This document shows positions 57,198-64,000 of a stretch of DNA of 64,000 nucleotides, one piece after another. The stretch lies in IMG/VR virus record IMGVR_UViG_3300042311_001316, positions 32,046 to 96,045 of that record; one strand, given 5' to 3'. Position numbers and translations under genes: made by a program. The DNA is from a virus. The notes below the pieces were generated by a model. That model searched no databases and was not told where the DNA came from. It saw only the letters and a list, made by a program, of their open reading frames with translations. How positions within the stretch are numbered: the stretch's first letter is position 1; every line of letters starts with the position of its first letter.

Positions 57198-58442
57198 ATG
57201 GCAAATGATCCAGTTGAAGTTATGATTATGAAAGCTAAAAGCTTTATCATGATGCATAACCCTTTTATGGCCCCACTTATTGCTAGTTTAATTTCTGTTG
57301 ATGCTTCTACTTGGCTTCAAACGATGGCAACCGATGGTTTAAGATTATATTACAATCGAGACTTTGTTTTAAAACGTCCAATTGGCGAATTGATCTTTAT
57401 TTGTGCTCATGAAGTTTTACATTGTGCATATGATCACATTGGGCGCGGGTATGGTAGTTATGATCGTAATATTATGAATATGGCGATGGATTATCGTATC
57501 AATTACGATATTGTTGCATGGAATGAAAAACTCAGTAAAGACAAAGTATTAGGAGTTTGTCCTAAAGATGCACTTTACGATAAAAAATACGATGAAGATT
57601 GGGTTTCTGAAGCAATTTATCATGACCTTATGAAAAATTCAGTTTCATTTAAAGTTGGTTTTGATGAACACCTTGATTTAGAAGGTGGTGAAGGTGAAGA
57701 TGAAAACGATGGTGATGGTAAAGAAGGCGCAACCGTTACAGTTTTGGGGAAAAATGGTCCACCAAAATTAAGTGCAGAAGAAATTGAAAAAATGCGACAA
57801 GAAGTTCGTAATCGTGTTATTTCTGCTGCTGTTGCCGCTGGTGCAGGCAATGTTCCTGCTGGTATCCAACGAGCATTAGGTGAATTACTTGATCCTAAAT
57901 TAGATTGGCGTAGCTTACTTGAATGCTTTGTAAAATCAATGCTAAAAAGCGACTATACATTTACACGCCCAAATCGCCGTAGTTGGAGTATGCCCGGTGG
58001 TATTATTTTACCAGGACAAAAAAACGATACTACAGTAAAAGTGCATTGTTGCATTGATACATCTGGTTCTATGACTGATGAAATGCTTCGTGAATTTTTA
58101 TCAGAAGTAAAAGGCATTATGACGCAGTTTAAAGATTTTGAACTTTATCTTTGGACTTTCGACACTCGTGTTTATAACTTCCAAAAATTCACTATGGCAA
58201 ATGCTAATGATATTGATTCATATGTTCCTGGTGGCGGCGGTGGTACAAGTTTTGAAGTTAATTTTGATTTTATGAAAGAAAATCAAATTGTTCCTGATCG
58301 ATTTGTAATGTTTACTGATGGTTATCCAAATGATAGCTGGGGTGATCCAAATTATTGCGATAGCTTGTTTATTGTTTATGGACAAGGGGCACCAAAATCA
58401 CCATATGGACAAACTGTTCCTTATGAACGTTTAGGGAAATAA
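57198..58442 (+). CDS. VWA-domain protein with HExxH metallopeptidase-like N-terminus
   Basis: 414 residues. FICAHEVLHCAYDHIGRG (His71, Glu72, His75) is a zinc-peptidase-like helix, and AMDYRINYDIV follows, typical of the DUF2201 N-terminal domain. A Gly/Asp/Glu-rich linker (about 150-180) leads to the VWA domain with MIDAS motif CIDTSGSMTDE and later VMFTDGYPNDSWGD. Such proteins pair with MoxR ATPases; target unknown. GAGG-type ribosome-binding site. Followed by a terminator. Confidence 0.8.
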   Translation: MANDPVEVMIMKAKSFIMMHNPFMAPLIASLISVDASTWLQTMATDGLRLYYNRDFVLKRPIGELIFICAHEVLHCAYDHIGRGYGSYDRNIMNMAMDYRINYDIVAWNEKLSKDKVLGVCPKDALYDKKYDEDWVSEAIYHDLMKNSVSFKVGFDEHLDLEGGEGEDENDGDGKEGATVTVLGKNGPPKLSAEEIEKMRQEVRNRVISAAVAAGAGNVPAGIQRALGELLDPKLDWRSLLECFVKSMLKSDYTFTRPNRRSWSMPGGIILPGQKNDTTVKVHCCIDTSGSMTDEMLREFLSEVKGIMTQFKDFELYLWTFDTRVYNFQKFTMANANDIDSYVPGGGGGTSFEVNFDFMKENQIVPDRFVMFTDGYPNDSWGDPNYCDSLFIVYGQGAPKSPYGQTVPYERLGK

Positions 58443-58464
58443 AATGGGGAGAAATCCCCATTTT
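58441..58464 (+). terminator. Rho-independent terminator after the VWA gene
   Basis: AAAATGGGGA and complement around GAAA, followed by a T-run. Confidence 0.75.
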
Positions 58465-58472
58465 TTATTGAT

Positions 58473-58810
58473 ATGAGTTACGTTTATTACATTGATGGTA
58501 AAAAACATCTAAGTGAAAATAGAAATGAAAAAAATTCCTTGGCTTAGAATTTCTTCACCAGATGACAATACGCCAGCATTAGAAGACTTATCTGATGGAT
58601 ATAAGTTTTGGTGTTTAAAAGGATATGTTTGGCATCGCTTAACTGGTCCTGCTGAAATTTATCCAAACGGAAATTTATTATATGGTTTGAATGGAAGAAT
58701 ATTTAGAAACATAAAAGGGTGGATTAAAAAATCATCCAAATCCAGAACTTTATTTTGATGCAATTGATTTGAATGAAACCGATAGAGTTCTTTGGTATTT
58801 GAAAAATTAG
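58473..58810 (+). pseudogene. Broken HRLTGPA-family gene, copy 17 (long tail)
   Basis: Starts ATG AGT TAC GTT TAT TAC ATT GAT GGT (MSYVYYIDGKK) but shifts frame at an A7 run near 58530 and back at an A6 run near 58730. The middle frame reads KIPWLRISSPDDNTPALEDL, WHRLTGPAEIYPNG; the last frame reads HPNPELYFDAIDLNETDRVLWYLKN. Deleting one A from each run restores the whole 112-residue protein, so either replication slippage or a homopolymer sequencing error is responsible. Confidence 0.75.
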
Positions 58811-58927
58811 TTTTAAAGCGATTTAAAGCCTATTAAGTTAATTAAGCACCCAACTACCTAACTCAATCCAACCCCCTCTGTAATGTGCCTCTAATCGCAT
58901 TTAAACAGCTATTTGAAAGAAAACTAA
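58811..58927 (+). repeat. Intergenic element R2, copy 4
   Basis: 117 bp in the opposite orientation to the other three, still read with its flanking genes: starts TTTTAAAGCGATTTAAAGCC right after the stop of copy 17 and ends CAGCTATTTGAAAGAAAACTA before copy 18's ATG. Contains CTCTGTAATGTGCCTCTAA exactly as in copy 1. Confidence 0.75.
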
Positions 58928-59260
58928 ATGACACATGTTTATTATATTGATGGAAAGAAATTTACAACAAATAATTATGGTGATATTCCTCGGTATGAAA
59001 TTTCATCACCAAATGAAGAAACACCAGCTTATGAAGACACAATTGCTGGTTATAAAGAATGGCACGAAAAAGATTGGATTATTCATAGATTAACCGGACC
59101 TGCGAGAATTTGGCCTGATGGAAAAGAAGATTTTTATTTAAATGATAAAAGATATGAAAATGTAAAAGAATGGTTAAAGGATCATCCAAATCCCGATTTG
59201 TATTTTGATGCCTTGGGTATGAATGAAACTGATAAGGTTCTTTGGTATTTGAAAAATTAA
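58928..59260 (+). CDS. HRLTGPA-family protein, copy 18 (long tail)
   Basis: 110 residues (MTHVYYIDGKKFTTNNYGDIP). KEWHEKDWIIHRLTGPARIWPDGKEDFYLND (WH for WC); tail HPNPDLYFDALGMNETDKVLWYLKN. The only R2-linked copy where the downstream gene has a long tail. Confidence 0.8.
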   Translation: MTHVYYIDGKKFTTNNYGDIPRYEISSPNEETPAYEDTIAGYKEWHEKDWIIHRLTGPARIWPDGKEDFYLNDKRYENVKEWLKDHPNPDLYFDALGMNETDKVLWYLKN

Positions 59261-59289
59261 AAAGAGGGAAAGTTAACTTTCCCTCTTTT
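59260..59289. terminator. Bidirectional terminator between convergent genes
   Basis: Perfect 15-base arms (AAAAGAGGGAAAGTT and complement) separate copy 18 from the leftward 59293..59601 gene. Confidence 0.75.
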
Positions 59290-59292
59290 CTT

Positions 59293-59601
59293 TTAGATAA
59301 TAAATTTATTTGGATTTGTTATAATCCCACTAAATTGTTCCAAGTAAGGTTGTGATAATTCAGCATCAGCTAAAATAGGTCCAAAAAGAATATTGGAATA
59401 CCCAATTGGAACTAATGGTTTTTTTTCTTTAGTAATTATAACAGGCATAAATCCCATTTGAGTTTCAGTAACCGCTAACATTTGTGGATTTTCCATTACT
59501 AATTTTTGATTTTCCACATAGTCGTGACATTTACCAATAATCATTTGCCCATTGCTCATAACTACTTGAATAATTTTATCTTTTAAATTTGATTGTAACA
59601 T
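59293..59601 (-). CDS. Possible Sm-like fold protein
   Basis: 102 residues. IIQVVMSNGQMIIGKCHDYVENQKLVMENPQMLAV follows the Sm1 strand-turn-strand pattern (hydrophobic, NG, G, D, then an L-x-M-x-N strand), as in Hfq/LSm proteins. VIITKEKKPLVPIGYSNILFGPI could be the Sm2 strand. Family assignment is tentative; RNA-binding is not shown. AGGAAAAAAC precedes the ATG. Confidence 0.5.
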   Translation of the reverse strand: MLQSNLKDKIIQVVMSNGQMIIGKCHDYVENQKLVMENPQMLAVTETQMGFMPVIITKEKKPLVPIGYSNILFGPILADAELSQPYLEQFSGIITNPNKFII

Positions 59602-59654
59602 TGTTTTTTCCTCTATTTTTTATAGAATAGATAAAAGTTTAATAAAATTCAATA

Positions 59655-60266
59655 TTAAAAAGATATTTTTTTATTTCTTAAAAAATGATTATAATATTCA
59701 TTTATATCATGATTTTTTTGATTATCATTATAATTTAATAACCATTTGATTATATTAGGTTTTTTTAATTTTTCATTTTGTAAATTAAAAATATCTGTTT
59801 TAAAAAACGGTAATATTGTTTTACAATCATCTTCATGTGAAAAATATTCTACAAAATCTTTTTTAATAATAGGCATACTTCCGTATGCTCTAATTTTCAC
59901 ATTAAAACCAATAGAGTTTAATCTTTCAGCTAATAAGATAGCTAAAATAATACTATTGCCCCAACAAACAATAGTAAATTCTTTATAAGATAATTTTGTT
60001 AACTCATTAAAGATTTTATTTATTTCTTTATCTTTGTTTGTGTTTTTTGGTAATTTTAAAAAATGTTTTTTAACAATTGAAATTATATTATCTTTATTTG
60101 TGAAATTTTCACTTATAGCCAAAACCGAATCAGCTTGGGTAAACATTGATATTTTTAAGTTATCATAAATGTGAAAAGGTATTACACGAATTTCTTGTTC
60201 ATAAAACAAGTTCGTATAATACCCAAATGGTAAACTTAAAGAGTGTAAAAATAATAAATCGTTCAC
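59655..60266 (-). CDS. Hypothetical protein, faint alpha/beta-hydrolase-like pattern
   Basis: 203 residues. FTIVCWGNSIILAILLAERLNSIGFNVKIRAYGSMPII looks like a strand, a G-x-S-type elbow (GNS) and a helix, as in alpha/beta hydrolases, but no clear Asp or His partner can be placed. LEADSVLAISENF-type N-terminal segments are not recognised. AT-rich. Possibly a degraded or non-catalytic member. Confidence 0.5.
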   Translation of the reverse strand: MNDLLFLHSLSLPFGYYTNLFYEQEIRVIPFHIYDNLKISMFTQADSVLAISENFTNKDNIISIVKKHFLKLPKNTNKDKEINKIFNELTKLSYKEFTIVCWGNSIILAILLAERLNSIGFNVKIRAYGSMPIIKKDFVEYFSHEDDCKTILPFFKTDIFNLQNEKLKKPNIIKWLLNYNDNQKNHDINEYYNHFLRNKKISF

Positions 60267-60274
60267 ATGACTAT

Positions 60275-60520
60275 TTAAAAACTATAGGAATAATTCCACT
60301 TTTCCCAAATTTGTTCGTATTTTGGATAAGCATAAACGCAGCGTAAAGTCCAATCTTGATTAAGATTGTCAATTTCTTTTGATTTATTATCCATTTGTTT
60401 CATACAATGATCAGAAGAAATTTCAACTGAAACAATTTCATGTGAAAGATTCTTATTGCTAAGTGCATTGCCAGGAACAGTGGCAAAACTTGCAAGAAGA
60501 AACCAAACGCCAATTTCCAT
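60275..60520 (-). CDS. Small secreted protein with signal peptide
   Basis: 81 residues; MEIGVWFLLASFATVPGNALS is a probable signal peptide with cleavage after Ala-Leu-Ser or nearby. The mature part is short and polar with two Cys (DHCMKQMDNKSKEIDNL, LRCVYAYPKYEQIWEKW), suggesting a periplasmic disulfide protein. AAGGAGAAAAATT upstream. Function unknown. Confidence 0.6.
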   Translation of the reverse strand: MEIGVWFLLASFATVPGNALSNKNLSHEIVSVEISSDHCMKQMDNKSKEIDNLNQDWTLRCVYAYPKYEQIWEKWNYSYSF

Positions 60521-60595
60521 AATTTTTCTCCTTTTGTTAGATTATTAAAATAATAGATTTTGCATTTTTGTCAATGTTTTTGTTAAGATAAATTT

Positions 60596-60928
60596 ATGAG
60601 ATACATTTATTACATTGATGGTGAAAAATTTACAACCGATAGAGAAGATATTCCTTGGGAAGATATATATTCACCTAATGATAATACATCCGCTTTTGAA
60701 AATTTATTAACTGGTCATAAAATTTGGTGTAAAAGAGGATTTATTCGTCATTGTTTAATCGGACCAGCAACAATTTGGCCTGATGGATCAGAATATTTTT
60801 TTATAAATGGTGAACCATATGAAAATATTCATGATTGGTTAAAAGATCACCCAAATCCAACATTATATTTTCATAAAATTGGAGTTTTTACAGAAACCGA
60901 TAAAGTTCTTTGGTACTTACAAAATTAA
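60596..60928 (+). CDS. HRLTGPA-family protein, copy 19 (long tail, altered core)
   Basis: 110 residues (MRYIYYIDGEKFTTDREDIP). The core is HCLIGPATIWPDG, with HRLTGPA changed at two positions; tail HPNPTLYFHKIGVFTETDKVLWYLQN. Lies just upstream of the UvsY-like gene. Confidence 0.8.
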   Translation: MRYIYYIDGEKFTTDREDIPWEDIYSPNDNTSAFENLLTGHKIWCKRGFIRHCLIGPATIWPDGSEYFFINGEPYENIHDWLKDHPNPTLYFHKIGVFTETDKVLWYLQN

Positions 60929-60945
60929 AAAGAGGAAATTAAAAA

Positions 60946-61410
60946 ATGTTTTATTATAAAATTACAACAGAAGAAAATGGTTTAAGTGTTATAGCCGATG
61001 CTATTGAATTTTATGAAAAGGAAATTCAAGACGCTAAAACAACATTAAATTTAAAAAATAAAAATTTAAAAGATGTTTCACGAGATTTAGGAAGTTGGAC
61101 AGAATATTATTATGGACAATTCCAAGATTTAGAAATGATAATTAAATGGTTAGAACTTCAACTTGAACGCGCAAGAAGCAATCATTATAGAAATTATACT
61201 AATTTGAAAAATCGTGCTTATACCGACCGTCAAATTGAAAAATTAATTGATGGTGAACAAGATGTTTATGATTTTAATTTATTAGTTAATCAAGTTGCAT
61301 TGACAAGAAATAAATTGTCTGGTATAATGAAAGCGTTAGAAGCGATGAATTATCAACTTAGTAACATAACAAAACTTATAACCGCTGGTATGGAAGATGC
61401 GAGGCTTTAA
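60946..61410 (+). CDS. uvsY: UvsY-like recombination mediator candidate
   Basis: 154 residues (T4 UvsY 137), AGAGGAAATT upstream. Helical throughout. LELQLERARSNHYRNYTNLKNRAYTDRQIEKLIDGEQDVYDFNLLVNQVALTRNKLSGIMKAL and NYQLSNITKLI resemble the central and C-terminal helices of UvsY, where a short segment with a tyrosine, a K-x-x-D-x-D/E turn and a final IK/NI helix are conserved. In T4 uvsY lies next to uvsW, and the UvsW gene is one gene away here. UvsY loads UvsX on gp32-coated DNA. Assignment depends on weak similarity plus context. Confidence 0.5.
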   Translation: MFYYKITTEENGLSVIADAIEFYEKEIQDAKTTLNLKNKNLKDVSRDLGSWTEYYYGQFQDLEMIIKWLELQLERARSNHYRNYTNLKNRAYTDRQIEKLIDGEQDVYDFNLLVNQVALTRNKLSGIMKALEAMNYQLSNITKLITAGMEDARL

Positions 61411-62489
61411 TGCAAAATTTTAATTCAATGACTGATTTAGCCATTTTAGTTAATTACATTATTACAAATGGTATTTATTGGGATAAAACGAATTTTGATG
61501 AAAACCAAATTTTAAAAAACTTTAATTCTTTAGGAACTTGGGATAGTAATTTTCTTAAAGATCGGTTAAAAAATTTTCATCAATCAACGATGTTAACCGA
61601 TAAACAAATCGCTAATTTAACTAGAATTTTAAATAATCTTTTAAATGATCAATCTTGTTTTCAATCAATTCTTAATAAAAATGAATGGGAAAATCCTGTT
61701 TATGAAAGTAAACCAATTGAATTAAAGGCAAGATTTGAAAATAATTCTATTATTTTTCAATGTAAACCTTATCAAGCAAAAACAATTGCTGAACAAGTTT
61801 TAGTTTATCAATTACAAGATAATCTTTTTATGATGCCTTTAAATTCAAGAAATGTTGAATTAGTTGATAAAATTTTTATGAATAGCTTTGAGTTTGAAGT
61901 TTCTCAAGAATTAATTGATTATGTAGAAAACATTCCTAATCCAAATGAAATAAGATTTTACATTAAAAACGATAATTTATTTGGATATGAAACTGATTTA
62001 AGGTTAAATCATGGATGGTTTGAAAATGCTAATATTTATTTAAGAACTAATTTTTTAAGAAATGAAATTAAAAAATATGATATAGTTACAAACATAAATG
62101 ATTTTTCAGATTATTTTATTGATCCTTTTGAAAAAGCAAAAAATCGTTTTGATAAAATGAAATATATTATCATTAATTATGATGATTCACATTCGAGAAA
62201 ATTGGTTGATTTTATTGAAAATTTAAATGAAAATGAATACATTTGTTATGATGATGAAATTTACAATGCACTAAAACCAAATTTAATTAATATGATTGAA
62301 TGGAATAAGAAAAGTGATCGTTGGAATTTTGCAGATTATCATAAGCGTTCTTTTATAACCAAAGGTTATTATGATAATTCATTTAGAATGCTTCATGGGA
62401 TTATTGGTAAATTAACAACCAGTACAATTGTTTTACGCCCATTTAATAATTTTACTGAAACTCAGCGATTTGCACAATGTTCAATATAA
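61410..62489 (+). CDS. Hypothetical protein between uvsY-like and uvsW
   Basis: 359 residues, sharing one base with the preceding stop. Early TWDSNFLKDRLKNFHQSTMLTDKQIANLTRILNNLL resembles a short motif (LTDKQ followed by a helix) found in some phage DNA-metabolism proteins. Middle FYIKNDNLFGYETDLRLNHGWFENANIYL and later DKMKYIIINYDDSHSRKLVDFIENL are not recognised. No ATPase or nuclease motif. Probably related to recombination or replication by position only. Confidence 0.6.
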   Translation: MQNFNSMTDLAILVNYIITNGIYWDKTNFDENQILKNFNSLGTWDSNFLKDRLKNFHQSTMLTDKQIANLTRILNNLLNDQSCFQSILNKNEWENPVYESKPIELKARFENNSIIFQCKPYQAKTIAEQVLVYQLQDNLFMMPLNSRNVELVDKIFMNSFEFEVSQELIDYVENIPNPNEIRFYIKNDNLFGYETDLRLNHGWFENANIYLRTNFLRNEIKKYDIVTNINDFSDYFIDPFEKAKNRFDKMKYIIINYDDSHSRKLVDFIENLNENEYICYDDEIYNALKPNLINMIEWNKKSDRWNFADYHKRSFITKGYYDNSFRMLHGIIGKLTTSTIVLRPFNNFTETQRFAQCSI

Positions 62490-62515
62490 AAGGGGAAAAT
62501 TAATTTTCCCCTTTT
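62488..62515 (+). terminator. Rho-independent terminator
   Basis: 14-base perfect arms (AAAAGGGGAAAATT and complement) and T-run; ends the rightward 60596-62489 operon and, on the other strand, copy 20. Confidence 0.75.
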
Positions 62516-62518
62516 CTT

Positions 62519-62821
62519 TTAGTTCCAAAGTTTAAGCATTTCTTTCTTGAAAGCTTCGTCTTGATTTGGATGGTATTTTAGCCATTCATCAACATTTTCA
62601 TATGGTTGATCATTTAACCAAAATTCTTTCCCATCTGACCAAATAATGGCAGGTCCAGTTAATCGATGCCAAATATTTCCTTTTTCACACCATCGTTTAT
62701 AACCAGTTTCTAAATTTTCAAATGCTGGCGTATTTTCATCGAGTGATGAAATATCATGTCTAGGAATATTATTAAAATCATCGGTTAAAAATTCTTTTCC
62801 ATCAATATAAAATTTATACAT
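62519..62821 (-). CDS. HRLTGPA-family protein, copy 20 (KKEM tail)
   Basis: 100 residues from the ATG at 62821 with AAGGAGAAATAAC upstream; a start at 62845 would overlap the ribosome-binding site. MYKFYIDGKEFLTDDFNNIP, IWHRLTGPAIIWSDGKEFWLND, tail HPNQDEAFKKEMLKLWN, related to copies 10 and 11. Confidence 0.8.
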   Translation of the reverse strand: MYKFYIDGKEFLTDDFNNIPRHDISSLDENTPAFENLETGYKRWCEKGNIWHRLTGPAIIWSDGKEFWLNDQPYENVDEWLKYHPNQDEAFKKEMLKLWN

Positions 62822-62848
62822 GTTATTTCTCCTTGTTAAAAACAATCA

Positions 62849-62877
62849 AGAATAAAATGAAATAATAAAAAAGTCAA
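62849..62877 (-). promoter_or_regulatory. Sigma70-type promoter
   Basis: Minus strand TTGACT, 17-base spacer, TATTCT, directly before copy 20's AAGGAG and start. Confidence 0.65.
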
Positions 62878-62944
62878 ACAATTAAAATTTAAATTTTGTA
62901 TTTTTATTCATTAACTGTTATTTTTAAAAAATAAGAGGTAACAA

Positions 62945-64000
62945 ATGAATAAAACAACTTTAATAATAAAAGATCAAGTAAACATAAGATTTACCGATTT
63001 AGACCCTGCAACAAGAAGACAATTAAACGCAGCAGTAAAATATTTTATTCCATCAGCTAAACATGCTATGAGTTATAAACTTGGTCATTGGGATGGAGCT
63101 ACTAGCTATTGTGATATTGCAGGCAATAGCTTTCTTAATTTACTTCCTAAATTACTTCCAATTGTAGAACAAAACAAGTACGAAGTTATTTTAGATGATC
63201 GCCGTAGAACAATTCCAGAACTAACAAAAAGAGTGGATGAAAATTATCTTTCTCATTTAACTTGGCCTATTGGTCATCCAGCAGAAAATCAACCTATTAT
63301 TTTACGTTCTCATCAAGTAGAAATTATCAATGGTATGCTTTCAACTCCACAAGGTATTTTTCTTGCTGCAACAGGGGCAGGAAAAACATTATGTTTAGCA
63401 ACTTTATGTTCAATAGTTGAAACTTATGGAAAAACATTAACCATCGTTCCTAACAGAGATTTGGTTACACAAACTGAAGAAGATTTTAAACTTCTTGGTT
63501 TAGATGTTGGCGTTTATTATGGCGGAAGAAAAGAAGTAGGTCATCAACATACTGTTGCAACTTGGCAAAGCTTTAGTAAATTAAGCAAAAAGAAAAAAGA
63601 CATTGATTTTCCAATTGAAACTTATGCTGAAGAATTAGCAGCAGTAATTGTTGATGAAACACATCTTGGTAAGTCAAATGAAATCAAAACTTTATTAACT
63701 GATTATTTAAGTGATGTTCCTTTACGTTGGGGATTAACAGGTACATTACCAAAAGAAGAAATAGATCAAGTTTCTTTATTATGCAGTATTGGTGATGTTA
63801 TCGGGCAAGTAACAGCCAAACAATTACAAGATACAAAAGTATTAAGCACTTGTGAAATAAAAATTATTGAAACAAAAGAAAATAATAAATTTACTGATTA
63901 TCATGAAGAATATAAATTTGCTACAACTGATAAAGCAAGATTAAATAAAGTATCAAAAATTATTAATGATGAAATTATTAATAATGGAAATACATTGATA
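62945..64000 (+). CDS. uvsW: UvsW-like DNA/RNA helicase, 3' end off the window
   Basis: 352 codons are visible and the frame is open to base 64000; T4 UvsW has 503 residues. AAGAGG precedes the ATG. The N-terminal domain shows DPATRRQLNAAVKYFIPSAKHAMSYKLGHWDGATSY. The helicase core has LRSHQVEIINGML (Q-motif-like), GIFLAATGAGKTLCLATLC (Walker A), TLTIVPNRDLVTQTEEDF, AVIVDETHLGKSNEI (DExH box) and RWGLTGTLP (motif III). UvsW unwinds recombination intermediates and R-loops and turns off origin-dependent replication late. Confidence 0.92.
   Translation, partial: MNKTTLIIKDQVNIRFTDLDPATRRQLNAAVKYFIPSAKHAMSYKLGHWDGATSYCDIAGNSFLNLLPKLLPIVEQNKYEVILDDRRRTIPELTKRVDENYLSHLTWPIGHPAENQPIILRSHQVEIINGMLSTPQGIFLAATGAGKTLCLATLCSIVETYGKTLTIVPNRDLVTQTEEDFKLLGLDVGVYYGGRKEVGHQHTVATWQSFSKLSKKKKDIDFPIETYAEELAAVIVDETHLGKSNEIKTLLTDYLSDVPLRWGLTGTLPKEEIDQVSLLCSIGDVIGQVTAKQLQDTKVLSTCEIKIIETKENNKFTDYHEEYKFATTDKARLNKVSKIINDEIINNGNTLI

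Noticed and set aside
60540-60577. TTGACA promoter before 60275..60520
   Set aside because: TTGACA is present on the minus strand at 60569-60574, but a TATTAT lies only 13 bases away and no good -10 occurs at 16-18, so it is not listed as a feature.
1-64000. tRNA genes
   Set aside because: I looked for GTTCGA-type T-loops with flanking stems and found only chance matches inside coding regions (for example near 36700). Nothing forms a cloverleaf by eye.
1-64000. CRISPR array or insertion sequence
   Set aside because: The repeats present (R1, R2, family genes) are kilobases apart with no regular spacers, and no transposase gene or target-site duplication was seen.
1-64000. Alternative genetic code
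   Set aside because: TAA, TAG and TGA all end genes at expected places, including many ATGA overlaps; the two in-frame stops (15677, 27089) are local events.

Overview
The window is one stretch of a very AT-rich, gene-dense tailed-phage genome of the T4 superfamily. Recognisable T4-type genes are a gp15-like tail terminator, a gp14-like neck protein, a GH24 lysozyme, gp32 single-stranded DNA-binding protein, UvsX recombinase, UvsW helicase (running off the right edge), a UvsY-like protein, RnlA RNA ligase and gp1 dNMP kinase. There are no rRNA genes, no insertion sequences, no CRISPR array and no tRNA gene that I can see. The host cannot be named from the sequence. Extra metabolic genes (TilS, Pth2-like, ClpP, Nudix, NAD synthetase, gamma-glutamylcyclotransferase-like) suggest a large-genome myovirus.

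Layout: 1-5.4 kb is a leftward block of small proteins and neck/tail/lysis genes. 5.4-15.7 kb is an accessory region of small proteins, an RNA-repair pair (RNA ligase plus cREC-like receiver domain), a possible HUH endonuclease, a methyltransferase, tandem small paralogs and a PD-(D/E)XK nuclease. 15.7-28.9 kb is an unusual biosynthetic island: four radical SAM enzymes, two amidinotransferases, two small PLP-dependent enzymes, two 2OG-Fe(II) oxygenases, two sulfotransferases and two glycosyltransferase-like proteins. 28.9-37.3 kb holds nucleotide, tRNA and protein metabolism genes and a double AAA+ ATPase. 37.3-43.2 kb has three repetitive fibre or structural proteins. 43.2-48.6 kb has small membrane proteins, ClpP, a Nudix hydrolase and two promoter-terminator units without an obvious ORF. 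48.7-51.3 kb is gp32 and UvsX, the latter carrying a mini-intein in its Walker A loop. 52-64 kb holds NAD synthetase, a SleB-like hydrolase, a MoxR/VWA pair with a chimeric gene between its members, and the UvsY-like/UvsW recombination genes.

Two themes run through the window. First, one family of about 100-residue proteins (core motif HRLTGPA, then WLKDHPN) occurs 20 times, one copy broken. In several places the copies sit in a repeated cassette with two conserved intergenic elements, here called R1 and R2. Second, regulation looks bipartite. Many small leftward genes have near-perfect TTGACA-N17-TAtaaT promoters. The biosynthetic island and several other genes instead begin with a TAAATATTT element abutting the start codon, with little or no ribosome-binding site, which resembles a T4-type late promoter giving almost leaderless mRNA.

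The best candidate for an undescribed system is the biosynthetic island, with its duplicated oxygenase-amidinotransferase-PLP core. The R1/R2 cassette family is second. All functional calls come from reading motifs by eye; no database search was run.
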